NCBI RefSeq assembly: GCF_033568475.1
Contig: NC_133123.1
Coordinates: 2,046,001-2,110,000, forward strand
Length of the DNA stretch: 64,000 nt
Source of the DNA: Henckelia pumila
Lineage: Eukaryota; Streptophyta; Magnoliopsida; Lamiales; Gesneriaceae
Direction of reading: 5' to 3'
Shown piece after piece: positions 36,847 through 49,979 of this stretch; the first letter of the stretch is position 1, and every line of letters starts with the position of its first letter. The translations under genes were made by a program, and so were the position numbers. A model generated the notes under the pieces. The model saw nothing but the letters and a program-made list of their open reading frames with translations, was not told where the DNA came from and did not search any database.

Positions 36847-37981
36847 TGTTAAGAATTCAGTTTTGGTGTTTATGGAAATTGTTCAGTTTTTACGAAAATT
36901 GCTAAGACATGTGCTAAACTGATATTTCATAAAGTAAAGTGCCAAACCGAGTTTCAAAGGTAAATAACGACTTTATTAAGAAAAACGCTAAAAAGGAAAA
37001 GTGCGACTTTACAAGAGATAAGCCAAACTGATGTCTTCGCATAAAATAACTAAACTGATAACTTGAAGAAAAGTGCTAAACTGAAGATATAAAGTTGAAG
37101 CACTAAACTGATATCACGAGACACTCAACCGATGGAAGTACCAAACTGACGAAAGTAAACTGATCGTTTTAAGCATCTCACTACTGCATCAGTTTACCAT
37201 CGCAATTTTCACTGGATAAGGTTCTCCGTACACTCCGTACTCTGACACTACTGCAACATATATAGCGTCGTGATCCTAGAGAATGTTGGGTGCAGAAAAT
37301 GTCGGTGAAAATGACGAAGCAACGGGAATAATTGAAATTCTATCAGAGACATTTCAAAATTATGACCGTTGAATTTCGAAGCCTATAATTAATAGGCATC
37401 TTGATCAGACGAGGAATAACTTTTGCTCAACTGTTGCTCTCGCGTGTACTTCAATATTCAAGCTTTCAAGTTCAAAGCAATTTGACCAAAAAACTCGAAG
37501 CACAACACTTTAAAGATTATTCTGATCATTCAAGGATATATCGATCTTGTGCAAATTTGTAATCGAGTTGTAACACTTGTATTTCATCAGTCTAGAACTG
37601 AAACTGAGTTGTAACTAGGAGTTCTGAGATAGACTGTGTGTGTAAGTCCTAGTCTTGGATTGAGGTTTTGCTAAGTGCTTGTAAAATTCAAAGTCTTCTA
37701 GTGATATCCTTCCGAGGAGAAATAAGGGATGACGTAGGAGTATTTGAAATTTTCGAACATTCATAAACAACTTGTTGTGTTTTTTTATCATTTTACCTAC
37801 CTACTATCATTATTGCATACACATTTAGTCAAAGTGTTCGGAATCTGCCTTTTGACATATTTTCGTACATTATTTGTTTGTCAATCAGCATTCGACACAA
37901 GATAAATTAGGAATTCAATCACCTTCAAGAAAATTTTGATAGTGTATTCAACCGGCCTCTACGCTCTCAACCGATCCTACA
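36847..37981. mobile_element. Probable solo LTR (Copia-like), about 1135 bp
   Basis: It starts TGTTAAGAATTCAG and ends GATCCTACA. The 3' part has the sequence style of Tork/SIRE LTRs (GTGTATTCAACC, then a Pyr-rich stretch and CTCTCAACCGATC). It splits the ~125-bp repeat array, since array sequence resumes on both sides. The flanks AGAAC and AGAAT give only an imperfect 5-bp duplication. Confidence 0.6.
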
Positions 37982-39055
37982 AGAATGCATGATAAAATTT
38001 TAACTTTTGAATCGAAAATGAGTACATTATCATATATAACATTTATGAAAATGTTAACATATATATCGACGTAAAATAATTAACATGATTAAAAGTAATT
38101 ATAAATCTGATTAAATTTTAAAGTTTGAACTTAAAATTGGTACACTGCCATATATGTAATGCTACATGTACAACCAACTTTGTACAATAAAAATTCAAAA
38201 CAAAAATTTTATTTATCAAATGTCATGACACATTGAATACAAATTTTCACAATATAATTGTTGTTAATATATCGTTGTACGATATATTGTTTGTATCTTT
38301 AGCATTATTTTTATCATATATAGAATCTATTAAAATTTTCGCATATATATGTACACAAAAATTTTTCTAAAATTAAAAAAAATAGTGATAATATCCGATC
38401 AAATTTCAAATTTTGAACCGAAATTTGCTGCATTACCATATATAGCATTTGTGAAAATGTATCGCATACATATATTAACACAAAAAAATAATTAAAAATA
38501 AAAAGTAACGCTAACATCCGGTTGAATTTCAAATTTTGAGCTGAAAATTGGTACATCATCATGTATAACATTTATGAAAATTTTCACATATATATGTTTA
38601 ACTGAAATTAAAAAATACTCATAACATTCGATCAAATTCAAATTTTGAATCGGAAATTGAAACATTATCATATATAAAATTTATGAAAATTTTCCCATAT
38701 ATAGACACAAAAATTAATTGAAATTAAAAATTAGTGATAATATATGATCAAATTTCTAATTTTGAACCGAAATTTGGTACATTTGCATACATAGCATTAA
38801 CTGAAATTAAAAATTAGTAATAACATCTGATCAAATTTCATATTTTGAACCGAAAAATGGCATATTATGATCTATGGAATATGTTACATTTCTATGGACA
38901 CAAAAAAATGAACTAAATTTTAAACTTAGTGATAGCATTCTATTAAATTTCAAATTTTAAACCTAAAATTGGTGCATTATCATTTATAGTATCTATGAAA
39001 ATTTTAACACAAAAATTAGCTGAAATTTAAAAAGTAGTGAATATACAATCAAATT
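37982..39055. repeat. Decayed tandem array, unit about 125 bp
   Basis: The core is AATTTCAAATTTTGAACCGAAAATTGG, then CATTATCATATATAGCATTTATGAAAAT, then AATTGAAATTAAAAAGTAGTGATAA. It recurs about eight times at intervals of roughly 100-130 bp with much divergence (for example about 38020, 38400, 38530, 38635, 38755, 38840, 38950). A foldback MITE (38157-38308) is inserted in it. Confidence 0.75.
38157..38308. mobile_element. Foldback MITE inside the tandem array, about 152 bp
   Basis: The ends are GTAATGCTACATGTACAA and the complement of ATAATGCTAAAGATACAA. The terminus TAATGCTACATGTAC is shared with the MITEs at 56735 and 58498, though the middle differs. Confidence 0.6.
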
Positions 39056-39375
39056 TCAACCCTGGTTTACGTAAACAACGGTTAAGAAGAGCAACAATTT
39101 ATTTAAATCGTGGTTGTTAACCATGGTTTATATAATCATCGCTAAGTTTATTCACAATTTTATTATATTGCTGTTAAAATTAGCTGCAATATATTTATTC
39201 AAACCGTGGCTAATAGCAACAATTTATTTAAACTCTTGCTACATTTATAAGCAATAACTTTGTCCAACCGTTGTTAAAATTAGCAGCAGTTTAATTATCG
39301 TTGCTAACCACTACAAATTTGTCAAACTATTTTTAAAATGAGCAACAATTTATATTGAACCGTTGGTATATTATG
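39056..39375. repeat. CACTA-like sub-terminal repeats, decayed
   Basis: Short repeats of the type AACGGTTGTTAAAATTAGCAACAATTTA occur in both orientations (AAACCGTGGCTAATAGCAACAATTTA, CCAACCGTTGTTAAAATTAGCAGC). This spacing and mirror arrangement resembles the sub-terminal region of CACTA elements. No CACTA terminus with a 3-bp duplication was found. Confidence 0.4.
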
Positions 39376-40683
39376 CTACGAGTTTTAGAATTTATTTTTT
39401 TAAAAGTATAAGTTTATTTTCATATTTAAAGATGATTTTTTTTCCAGATTTTAGTGTATCTCAAATATATTCCACATTATTTGATTATTCAAATTTTAAA
39501 CATGTCTAGAAACATTTACTTGCATTATTTTCACAGTAACTATAATATTAAACGTACGTTAATAATTTATTTATAAAATAAAAACTATTACAATGTATAA
39601 ACTACTAAAAGTGTTTTAAAAAGTAAGTTTAAAATTTATTTGAAATAAAATGAGTCAAACATCTTATTATATCAAATTTGTGATCAAATGAAATTTTTTT
39701 TTTTTGGCGAAATACATTTTTTGTTATGTTATTTGCACTTTTTTTATTTTTGATCATGCTAATGATGAATTTGTATTTTCAGTTTGTAACTTGCATGTAT
39801 TTTTCATTTTTGATTATATATGTAATGACCCATCATTGAATACCTACTAACTTACAATTAAGACATGCATTAAACTTAATTAAAGCATAAACACTAAACA
39901 AAAAAAAAATGTGCTGAAGCATAACTCATAATTTACATATCAGCTTAGTACAGAAGTTTCAAGCTTATTATCAGTAGTGATACAATCATATCGAATAAAC
40001 TTAAGTAAAAACTGTCTGAAATATTATATAGCTATATCGAATTCTGTTGTATAATAAACCCTTGAAAGCTCTGGCTCTCCTACTCCTAGTTCTGCCTCGA
40101 ACTACCAGCTCTGCCCATCATGCGACCTGCCTTGTGGAATGGGGTATCCAAGATAACAACTAGAACGTGAGCGCTAACGCCCAGTATGTAAATATGAGTA
40201 AACATATATATAAAATGCATGCGACCGTGATGATTAGTAAAAGGGTCATCTGATAAGTCATGCTCAGTACAGGCGCCACATGAGTGTTGTAACCTCACGG
40301 ATCAACCTCTGGGTACAACCACACTGGTCTAGAACACCAGAGTAGTCAGACATACATGTCCCCGCCGTCGCGGTACTCTCAATGACAGATTATCAAGTAT
40401 AGAGCTGAACGGCTCTATAATCAGGGTATAACAAGGTACATGATCAACGTGTATGTGCACATGACATATGCATATAGAAAGCGATAAAACATATACCATG
40501 CCACATAATAATGCCAAGTAAATGAAACATATAAACATGTATACTCGCTGACAATCTCAGTCAATGTGTACGTACATAACACCGAAGTTTGAACTAAGAT
40601 GGAAGAAGACAACCCCTAGCTCTGTCCTAGGTCAAAGCCCGGCCCGACCTAGTCTCAAGCCCGACCCGACCTGATCAGCACCT

Positions 40684-42917
40684 TGTAACGCCCCAAAATT
40701 ATCTTAATGGATGTTATTTGAGATAATCAGATATTTTAGAAGTCGAGGGCCGATTCGATTTTGATCAGGGACTAAAATGCAATTTTTGGAATTTTCAGGG
40801 ACTAAAATGCAATTATTGGATTTGTTAGATATTTAAGCATGTTTGACTTGATTTTCTTCACTCTTCATCACCTCCATCGCCTCTTCCTCCATTAGAGCCG
40901 ACTCCAAGCTTTCTCAAGCTTTCAGATTTCTCCCCGAGCTCGATCCGTCCGTTGGAATTTATTTCTGAAGGCAGATTAGCGATCACGACTGCGAGAGCTT
41001 CGTCTATAGTAATTTTTTCTTCGATCCGCTAGACTTTTATTTTCGGATGTTGTTAGAATCGATTGAGTTTGGAGTATGTTGATCTTGGCAGAGTTCTGAT
41101 CGTTTATTATCTGTCGATTTTGAAATAGAGCATCGTTCGGAATTGTTTTGATTTTTGGAAGATTATTTCGAAATTGGAGATTTTAGATTTGAAGGATTTG
41201 AATGGTTTTGATGATATTGAGATGATTATGAGTTTATTGAATTGATATCTTGTTGTCTGCGTTTCCGGTTTGATCAGTTTATAGCCGTTATGTCGTCAGT
41301 TTGAGTTTTGGATATCGTTCAATATTTTGATCGTATCGAGTTTGATTGAGATTTTGGATGCCGATATTGATCCTATTGACTTTTTATGATAGATTGAATT
41401 AAAGTCAGCAGAGTTGCGAGGTAGCAGCTTTGGTCAGTTGGAAGATTGAAGTCGGTATAGTATCGATTTTCTTATTTATCGATTGAAGAAGTTGATTGAG
41501 TTTCGAATGAATTTGTTTGGATATTGATTATTATCCTTATTATTGATTTTTAGATTTCAGTACCTTCGAAGAAAATAAGGTAAAAGACGACTTAGAATTG
41601 AATGGAACGATTAACTCGAATTAAACTTTATTCGAGTGTTCCAAAGAAATCACATACTTGCATGATTGAATGCTTATTTGAAATCATAATGTTTATTTGA
41701 ATGCATGAGATTATATATGCATTTATATTGACGAAATCATGTTTGAATGATTATTTGAATTGATTAATGAAAGCATGATTGAATGCTTATATGAACTGAT
41801 GATTGAAATGATATTAGAATGCATGAGATGACATATGCATTCATATTGAGCCTTGATTCATTTCAATTTGATTAGACGATCTAGAGATTGTAGTTGAGTG
41901 ACCTGGTTGGAGATTTTATACCTTGTCAAACAAACTCTCTATAATGCTCTGGAGTCTAGAGGATTAAAATATGCCTCGTACACCTCGAGAGGGGAGTTCG
42001 GTGTGATTGTTGGATATTTTAACCCCGGGATCCCAAATCGAAGAAAGAAAGAAAGAAGAATTCCATTTGATTATCTGAGTCTGATAATCCAGAAGTTTTA
42101 AAGACATGCACATCATTTTACTCCAGTACTTGGATGAATTACTTGAATTGATCTTGAGGTGATAGATATTTGGAAATTCATACATGTCTTGACGTGATTT
42201 ATATCTGAAGTTGATATATAAGATGGATTTGTTGCGTATCATGATTGATATGTTTGATTGATACTGCATGATTGTCTCTTTTACTGGGAATTATATTCTC
42301 ACCGGATTATCCGGCTGTTGTCTTTGTTTGTATGTGTACTTGGCAACAGGTGAGGCAGGACCGAGTCAGAGGCAGCATGACTAGGTGGTTGAGATGATAG
42401 AAGTGAGTCTTTGATGTTTAAGAGTCGTTTACGTTTTCGAACTCCTTTTTGTAGTTGTATAAGTTCAAACTAGATTGAAGCATGTTCTAATAGTTGGTTG
42501 AATGTATGACTTTAGAACTACCTGGTATTGTTATTGCATGTTGAATGAATTTATACATGTTGTTGTTGTATGTTTGGAAGAGTTGAGGATTGATTTTGAA
42601 AAAGAAAAACCAACTTTTTTTGGGCAGAGTGTCTCGCTCGATCGGCAGAATTTCACCGATCGAGCGAGCACCCCTGTTTTGAGGCAGGAAGTTTGGATTT
42701 GTGCTTCCGCTCGATCGGTAAGTTTTTACCGATCGAGCGGCGGGCTTTTGTAGGTCTCGGCAGAGACTTGGTTAAGATGGCCCGCTCGATCGGTAAAGTT
42801 CTACCGATCGAGCGAGCACTGTTTAAAAAAAACAAATTTATTACTTTTAATCTTGGATCTTGAATGCCCTATTGTTGTTTAATTCCGAGATTAAATGTTT
42901 AGAATCGAGGCCTCACA
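40684..42917 (+). repeat. 5' LTR of the LARD-like element
   Basis: 2234 bp. Near its 3' end it carries three consecutive palindromic hairpins with CGATCG cores (42634-42667, 42707-42740, 42783-42814). The short frame at 41898-42101 recurs in the other LTR and is not a gene. Confidence 0.93.
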
Positions 42918-45900
42918 TTAAATGGTATCAGAGAGATAAGATTCTTGGACTGAACTAGAGTGAGCGGGTAGATCGAGTCCGCTTGAATTGGCATCTCGCA
43001 TGTGTTTGAGTTATTTAATTGATTTATTAAATTCAATGCGAGCATGCTTTATGATTGAGAATTATTTAAATTACTTGGATATGTGATTTAAATTTTAAAG
43101 CATGAATTAATTTAGATATGAACTGTTTCGGGTTACTGGTTATATTTTATACTCTTGAGATCGAATGAGTATGTCGAGCTGAGATTGTTGGATACCGGAT
43201 AGATGTGATTGAGATGGTGTGTCCTAATCCTCTTGAATAAGACTTTCTACTCGGCAAGTTTGAACAGGATTCAACTAGTAGCGAACCCGATTGTACAGAT
43301 TTGTTTTGTGACTGAACTGATGGAAGCATTACTGATGAGATTTCAGTCTGTTAACCCTTCAACTCTAAGGAGTTCTGAGAATGAGTTTGGGTGTGAAAGC
43401 TGATTAGAAGAGATCGATCAGTTGTTTGATTCTTTTTAACTACAGCGATGAACGACGGATTCAGTTAGTTGGTTACCAACTGCAAGGCTTTAGTACTTGC
43501 TCGAGGATTCGCAGATTCTAACTGCTCTTGACGATGATGAAGCAGGTAACTGTTCGATTTTGGTCTTTCGACTCTTATACTTTTAGATATTGATGCAACT
43601 TTTATTCTTGTGGAGAAGTTAGATTGATGCTTCCTCTATTTTTGAGTATCTGAATTAGTTGCGGTGAATTTTGTTAGAATTTCTGAACTTTGTTTCGATG
43701 AGAGTTGATTGCACTGAACAGTACTATACTTCGGTTATCAGATTTTGATTATATTATCGATGTAGTGTATTAACCGAGTACAGGGCAACCGAAGTTGATT
43801 TCAGATTGTTTCCAGATTCAGATCCGAGATGATAGACGAGTGGATTTTTCCTCCGGTAAGAATGCCTGAGTTAAGAATTCCTTTCTTATTAATTGTCGAT
43901 TACCGTTTGTTACAGAAAGGTGCGGAGGAATGTTTGAGGTATGCAGATGATGTATTCAATCAGCCGTGTTGGTTGATTTAACAGAGTTGTTGAGTTTGCT
44001 GATGTTGTTCTGGTTGAGATTCCATATTTGCCTCCGAGTCGAGAGGATGCATTCAGCATTTATTTTAGATCAGACATCATCGACTGATAATCTGAAGGGA
44101 AGATGTTTCAGAGATTGAGTTCGGAATGAGGTACGACCGATTTGAATTTTATCGTACAGATTGAATTGGAATTGCATCTGCAATGTTTATGAGTCCTTTG
44201 AACCGAATCTTCCAGAGGTTTGTAGATGAGTTCTTTAGTATTCTTATCGATGAATCTTTTATCCTTCGAAGATCCGTATTGATCTTTCAGATTCTTTAAG
44301 AATTGTTCGCAGATTTGCATGTCGATCAATTATGCTATTCTTTTGATGTCTGAATCTTGTTGAGAACGAGTTGTCTTTTCCTCGATCTTTTCTCTAAGAA
44401 GATGGAATTTTATTGAATACCTCAAGACTAGAGCTGTTATGAATTGATCTGGATCGACGTACTTATCTAAATTTGAAGATTTTTGGATTTAGCGAATTCT
44501 ATCGCGAATACTTTGAAGAATTCTTATTGTTGATTAGAGAAATACTCAGCAGATTATGTTCTTCTGTTTAGTTTGTATCTTGAGACCAGTTCTTATTGAA
44601 TTGAAGGAGAGATTGATCAGCACCTCAGTATAATTGATTCTTCGGTATTAATGACCTTTTGGTGCTTTGGACTCCTTCTTATTGAGAGTTGAGACTTATT
44701 TTTGTTCAGAAGAACTCCTTGTTATCTTGAGCATCGAAGAAGTTGAAGACGCTCGAGATGCATTATTAGTTTCCGATTCGAGTCTCACAGAGATCTTATT
44801 GCTTGGAAGATTTCAGTAATCTGTTCTGATCTTAAAAGATAGAAGTTTTGAATGTCGCAGTCCGAACTGATTATGATTGGGAAAGAGAGTTTTAGAGGAC
44901 GATTAATCTGACTGTGAATTCTATTGTTATCCAGAGAACTGATTGAAACAGCTAAGATTTTGAGCTGAATGATCTGATCTTATTTTATCTACTTCAGTTG
45001 TCCTCTTTGACAGATGATTTCCGCACTTCTGATAGAGTCTGGAACAGATGGAACGTTTATTTTGACTCCTTCATTCGACTTCGAACCAGAGTTGATTGAG
45101 AAGATTGAGAATGCTTTGGAATATGATTTGACCTTTCAGAATCCGATGAAGATAGATCTGATCTGAGTATAATCTGAGTTTCAGGTTTTTATTGATGCCT
45201 TTTTAGCGAATAACTTTTGTTGTGCCAGATGTTTCGGTTTGAGATAGAGTATCAGGAGTTTTGCACTTTGAAGTTTATTCAGAGTTTTTTCAGATGATCG
45301 GAAGATGTTTGTTGATAAATTGAGGAATCAGATTGAATAGAGGATGATGAAGTATGAGATTCGAAGTATAGTTTCTGATGTTGTGAACTGTCAGCAGTCA
45401 GAAAGAGAACGATCCAATTTTCTATTGTACAGTCTATTCTGATTCAGAATGGAGTTGGGATCACAATTCGTTGATTTTAGTAGTAAGACTACTTTGTTGA
45501 GTTCAAGATGAGATGTTATCTGAGTATCGTTGAGCGAGTGATGGAATACTCCGTTAAGAATTCTCGATTCTAAGAATTCTTGATTTATTCTGTTGAATGA
45601 CTGTTGTTACAGAATAGTATGAGCGAACTCTCGAAGCTTTACAGTTGATGTTTTGAATTGTAACCTGAACTGATTGATGTGTCAGTGGTTATTGAACGAC
45701 TGAAGTTGTTCAGAATGAACTTCTAGTTTGGTCCCGATTGTCAGAACGAGTTCGACACTGATTGGGGATCCGAATTTTATCTTCAGGAAGATCGTGAGGA
45801 GAACTTTCTCAGAATCGTTTCCGAATTGAGGTATGGCCGTTTTGAACTTTTGACAGGCCGTTTGTTTTGACGAATAATCCTGTATTGATGAAGAGTTTTC

Positions 45901-46763
45901 TGTTGACCGAATCTCTCAGAAGTATTAGTTGAAATTAGGAATTCTTATTGATAAATTTCTTGCTTTCTAGCTATGAGAATTGTACTGATCGTACAGAGTT
46001 TTCGACAATCTTTTCAGAATTGTACGCCGATCAGTTGTTTACTAATCACGATGTTTGAAATTCTGATTGAACCGAATGAATTTCTTTGATCTGTTTATCT
46101 GATGATGGAATTTTTGATTATTCGTTCTTCTGTATTCTGAGTTTTAGTACGGGCAATCTTGCAGTACTTGGTTTTCTTCTTATTGAGATTTTTGTTTTGA
46201 ATCTTTTAGCAGAAGGAGTGAATGCAGCAATTGATGTTTAGAACCGAAAAATTTGTTCTTATTTTATCTACTGTCTGATTTTGATTGACCGATAGATAGG
46301 ATCCGTTACAGTTTTCTGTACAGAATGATTTTGATGAAGAAAAGAGAATTGATATCTTGTTAGATGTTGTCAGATGTCATGAATTGCCGAAATCTGTCAG
46401 TTTAGACTGAGATCCTTGATGCATTGTCCTTTCGGCATAGAATTTGAAGAGAATTTTGTTGTCGATTTCAACTACTTTTGATTCGAATTGTGACTGAGTT
46501 TAGAAGATTTTTCTGACGACGATGAGTTGACTTTTGATAGACGGACGAAGTGTTGATGAAGTATTCGACTAGAGTTTTGACTTCTCTGATTGATTGAGAT
46601 GTCGAATTAATTGAGACGAACGATTCAGAGTTTGATTGGAAGCAGATTCTGGACTTAGTTCCGAGATGTAAATTTTTATTGCAGTCCTTTGACTTTATCC
46701 TCGACCTTGTGATAGAACAGTGATTGATTTCGAGGACGAAATCGATTCTTAGAGGGGGAGAAT
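42918..46763 (+). other. Internal region of the LARD-like element, no coding capacity
   Basis: Stops are spread evenly in all frames. The sequence is rich in GATTGAG, AGTTGATT and GAATTCTT-like words. No protease, RT, RNase H or integrase motif is recognisable by eye. Because the LTRs have hardly diverged, this region was already non-coding when the element inserted. Confidence 0.7.
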
Positions 46764-49001
46764 TGTAACGCCCCAAAATTATCTTAATGGATGTTATTTG
46801 AGATAATCAGAGATTTTAGAAGTCGAGGGCCGATTCGATTTTGATCAGGGACTAAAATGTAATTTTTGAAATTTTCAGGGACTAAAATGCAAATATTGGA
46901 TTTGTTAGATATTTAAGCATGTTTGACTTGATTTTATTCACTCTTCATCACCTCCATCGCCTCTTCCTCCATTAGATCCGACTCCAAGCTTTCTCAAGCT
47001 TTCAGATTTCTCCCCGAGCTCGATCCGTCCGTTGGAATTTATTTCTGAAGGCAGATTAGCGATCACGACTGCGAGAGCTTCGTTCTATAGTAAGTTTTTC
47101 TTCGATCAGCTAGACTTCTATTTTCGGATGTTGTTAGAATCGATTGAGTTTGGAGTATGTTGATCTTGGCAGAGTTCTGATCGTTTATTATCTGTCGGTT
47201 TTGAAATAGAGCGTCGTTCGGAATTGTTTTGATTTTTGGAAGATTATTTCGAAATTGGAGATTTTAGATTTGAAGGATTTGAATGGTTTTGATGATATTG
47301 AGATGATTATGAGTTTATTGAATTGATATCTTGCTGTCTGCGTTTCCGGTTTGATCAGTTTATAGCCGTTATGCCGTCAGTTTGAGTTTTGGATATCGTT
47401 CAATATTTTGATCGTATCGAGTTTGATTGAGCTTTTGGATGCTGATATTGATCCTATTGACTTCTTATGATAGATTGAATTGAAGTCAGCAGAGTTGCGA
47501 GGTAGCAGCTTTGGTCAGTTGGAAGATTGAAGTCGGTATAGTATCGATTTTCTTATTTATCGATTGAAGAAGTTGATTGAGTTTCGAATGAATTTGTTTG
47601 GATATTGATTATTATCCTTATTATTTATTTTCAGATTTCAGTACCTTCGAAGAAAATAAGGTAAAAGACGACTTAGAATTGAATTGAACGATTAACTCGA
47701 ATTAGACTTTATTCGAGTGTTCCAAAAAAATCACATACTTGCATGATTGAATGCTTATTTGAAATCATATTTGAATGTTTATTTGAATGCATGAGATTAT
47801 ATATGCATTTATATTGACGAAATCATGTTTGAATGATTATTTGAATTGATGAATGAAAGCATGATTGAATGCTTATATGAACTGATGATTGAAATGATAT
47901 TAGAATGCATGAGATGACATGTGCATTCATATTGAGCCTTGATTCATTTCAATTTGATTAGACGATCTAGAGATTGTAGTTGAGTGACCTGGTTGGAGAT
48001 TTTATACCTTGTCAAACAAACTCTCTATAATGCTCTGGAGTCTAGAGGATTAAAATATGCCTCGTCCACCTCGAGAGGGGAGTTCGGTGTGATTGTTGGA
48101 TATTTTAACCTCGGGATCCCAAACCGAAGAAAGAAAGAAAGAAGAATTCCATTTGATTATCTGAGTCTGATAATCCAGAAGTTTTAAAGACATGCATATC
48201 ATTTTACTCCAGTAATTGGATGAATTACTTGAATTGATCTTGAGGTGATAGATATTTGGAAATTCATACATGTCTTGACGTGATTTATATCTGAAGTTGA
48301 TATATAAGATGGATTTGTTGCGTATCATGATTGATATGTTTGATTGATACTGCATGATTGTCTCTTTTACTGGGAATTATATTCTCACCGGATTATCCGG
48401 CTGTTGTCTTTGTTTGTATGTGTACTTGGCAACAGGTGGGGCAGGACCGAGTCAGAGGCAGCATGGCTAGGTGGTTGAGATGATAGAAGTGAGGCTTTGA
48501 TGTTTAAGAGTCGTTTACGTTTTCGAACTCCTTTTTGTAGTTGTATAAGTTCAAACTAGATTGAAGCATGTTCTAATAGTTGGTTGAATGTATGACTTTA
48601 GAACTACCTGGTATTGTTATTGCATGCTGAATGAATTTATACATGTTGTTGTTGTATGTTTGGAAGAGTTGAGGATTGATTTTGAATAAGAAAAACCAAC
48701 TTTTTCTGGGCAGAGTGTCTCGCTCGATCGGCAGACTTTCACCGATCGAGCGAGCACCCCTGTTTTGAGCCAGGAAGTTTGGATTTGTGCTTCCGCTCGA
48801 TCGATAAGTTTTTACCGATCGAGCGGCTGGCTTTTGTAAGTCTCGGCAGAGACTTGGTTAAGATGGGCCGCTCGATCGGTAAAGTTCTACCGATCGAGCG
48901 AGCACTGTTTTAAAAAAAAAATTATTACTTTTAATCTTGGATCTTGAATGCCCTATTGTTGTTTAATTCCGAGATTAGATGTTTAGAATCGAGGCCTCAC
49001 A
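46764..49001 (+). repeat. 3' LTR of the LARD-like element
   Basis: 2238 bp, with only scattered differences from the 5' LTR (for example CTTCGTTCTATAGTAAG against CTTCGTCTATAGTAAT). The three hairpins are at 48720-48753, 48793-48826 and 48869-48900; only the second shows a stem mismatch (CGATCGATAA). Confidence 0.93.
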
Positions 49002-49979
49002 CACCTGGTCAAGACCGACCAAACCTGGCCTCTTGGTCCTATCCCGAGCTCTTCCTTCCCGAACTCCCGAGCTACTATTTCCCAAACTCCCGAGCTACTC
49101 TTTCTCGAGCAGAAATATGAAGTGAGATGGAAGTGGTGTGAAATTATCTGAACCCTCAGTTCCTATTTATAGACAAAAAATTTGGAGTGTTCGGGATTCT
49201 CGAGCCGATGTCGAGACGTTCGAGCTCCTGTATGCACGCCATGTATCAAATGCTTGAGCTGAGTCATTACCATTTTTGACACCTCATGCTTAGGCGCCAA
49301 CTGTCACTCATGCAAGTGTCCACACACCTGTCTGCCTGTCCTTGAGGGTTCAGCTTCTCTAATAGCAGTTCGGGATTCCCTAGCAGCTGGTCAGGGTTCC
49401 CTAGCAGCTTTTCAAACTTCTTTATTAACGAAATTCCCTAACCGTAGAATCCCTAGCAGCAGATTCCCTAGTTGCTCATGTTTCCCTAGCTACTCTAATT
49501 TCCCTAGCTGTTCATATTCCCTAGCTGCAGTTCAGCTAGTTCAGCAGTTTAGACTGGACCCTTAACCATGATTGGACCCTTAACCATGATTATCATTTTA
49601 TTATCTTAAAATGGAATCTGGGTTACTACAGATTATGTTACAATAAATTTCAATTTTAGTCCAATAAATTATATATTGTTTTAAATTTTATAATTTAACT
49701 TATATTTGATTTCATTTTCGGTATTTTATGAGCGGCATACATGACTAAGATAAAGAAAAGATCAAAAATAAAAATATTATACAAGTTAAATTATCAAAAA
49801 TAAAAATAATATACTAGCTAGTCACATGACTACAAATGGAAAAAAAACTGTAATATGACCAAAATTGGAAAAAAATATCTTGCAAGTTACAAGACTGAAC
49901 ATACAAATTTATTGTTAACATGACCAAAGATGAAAAAGCACAAATAACAAGACCAAACATGTAGTCTCCATTTTTTGAT

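Larger units (their letters stand above)
40684..49001 (+). mobile_element. Non-coding LTR retrotransposon (LARD-like), 8318 bp, TSD CACCT
   Basis: The LTRs 40684-42917 (2234 bp) and 46764-49001 (2238 bp) both run from TGTAACGCCCC to GGCCTCACA and are near-identical. An exact 5-bp duplication CACCT lies at 40679-40683 and 49002-49006. The primer-binding site TGGTATCAGAG (42922-42932) and polypurine tract AGAGGGGGAGAAT (46751-46763) are intact. The 3.85-kb internal region has no frame longer than about 100 codons on either strand. Its final stretch (GATTTCGAGGACGAAATC just before the purine tract) resembles the 3' end of gypsy polyproteins. It is probably mobilised in trans. Confidence 0.93.
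39821..49630 (-). mobile_element. Gypsy-type solo LTR, interrupted by an 8.3-kb element
   Basis: Left piece 39821-40683 starts TGTAATGACCC; right piece 49007-49630 ends GGGTTACTACA, a mirror terminus. Together they make about 1.49 kb with no internal domain, so a solo LTR, interrupted at its CACCT site. Flanks GATTATATA and GATTATG suggest an altered GATTA duplication. The 3' portion has tandem CCCTAGCAGC / CCCTAGCTG repeats (about 49375-49550). The coding-like frames inside are chance. Orientation is inferred from resemblance of the minus reading to Tekay-type LTR starts. Confidence 0.65.
39700..49975. mobile_element. Foldback MITE, split by nested insertions (arms 39700-39820 and about 49800-49975)
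   Basis: The left arm (GGCGAAATACATTTTTTG.. TTATTTGCACTTTTT ..GTTTGTAACTTGCATG) is complementary, with some divergence, to the right arm (GCAAGTTACAAGACTG.. AAAAAGCACAAATAA ..). An ATGAAATTT-like sequence flanks both outer ends (about 39688 and 49978), suggesting a 9-10 bp duplication. Everything from 39821 to 49630 was inserted later. Confidence 0.65.

Noticed and set aside
40086..40612. Minus-strand frames of 60-70 codons
   Set aside because: They lie inside a solo LTR and show no retroelement domain.
41898..42269. Frames of 67 and 101 codons, repeated at 47984-48355
   Set aside because: They recur because they lie in the two LTRs; no protein similarity is seen and they overlap on opposite strands.
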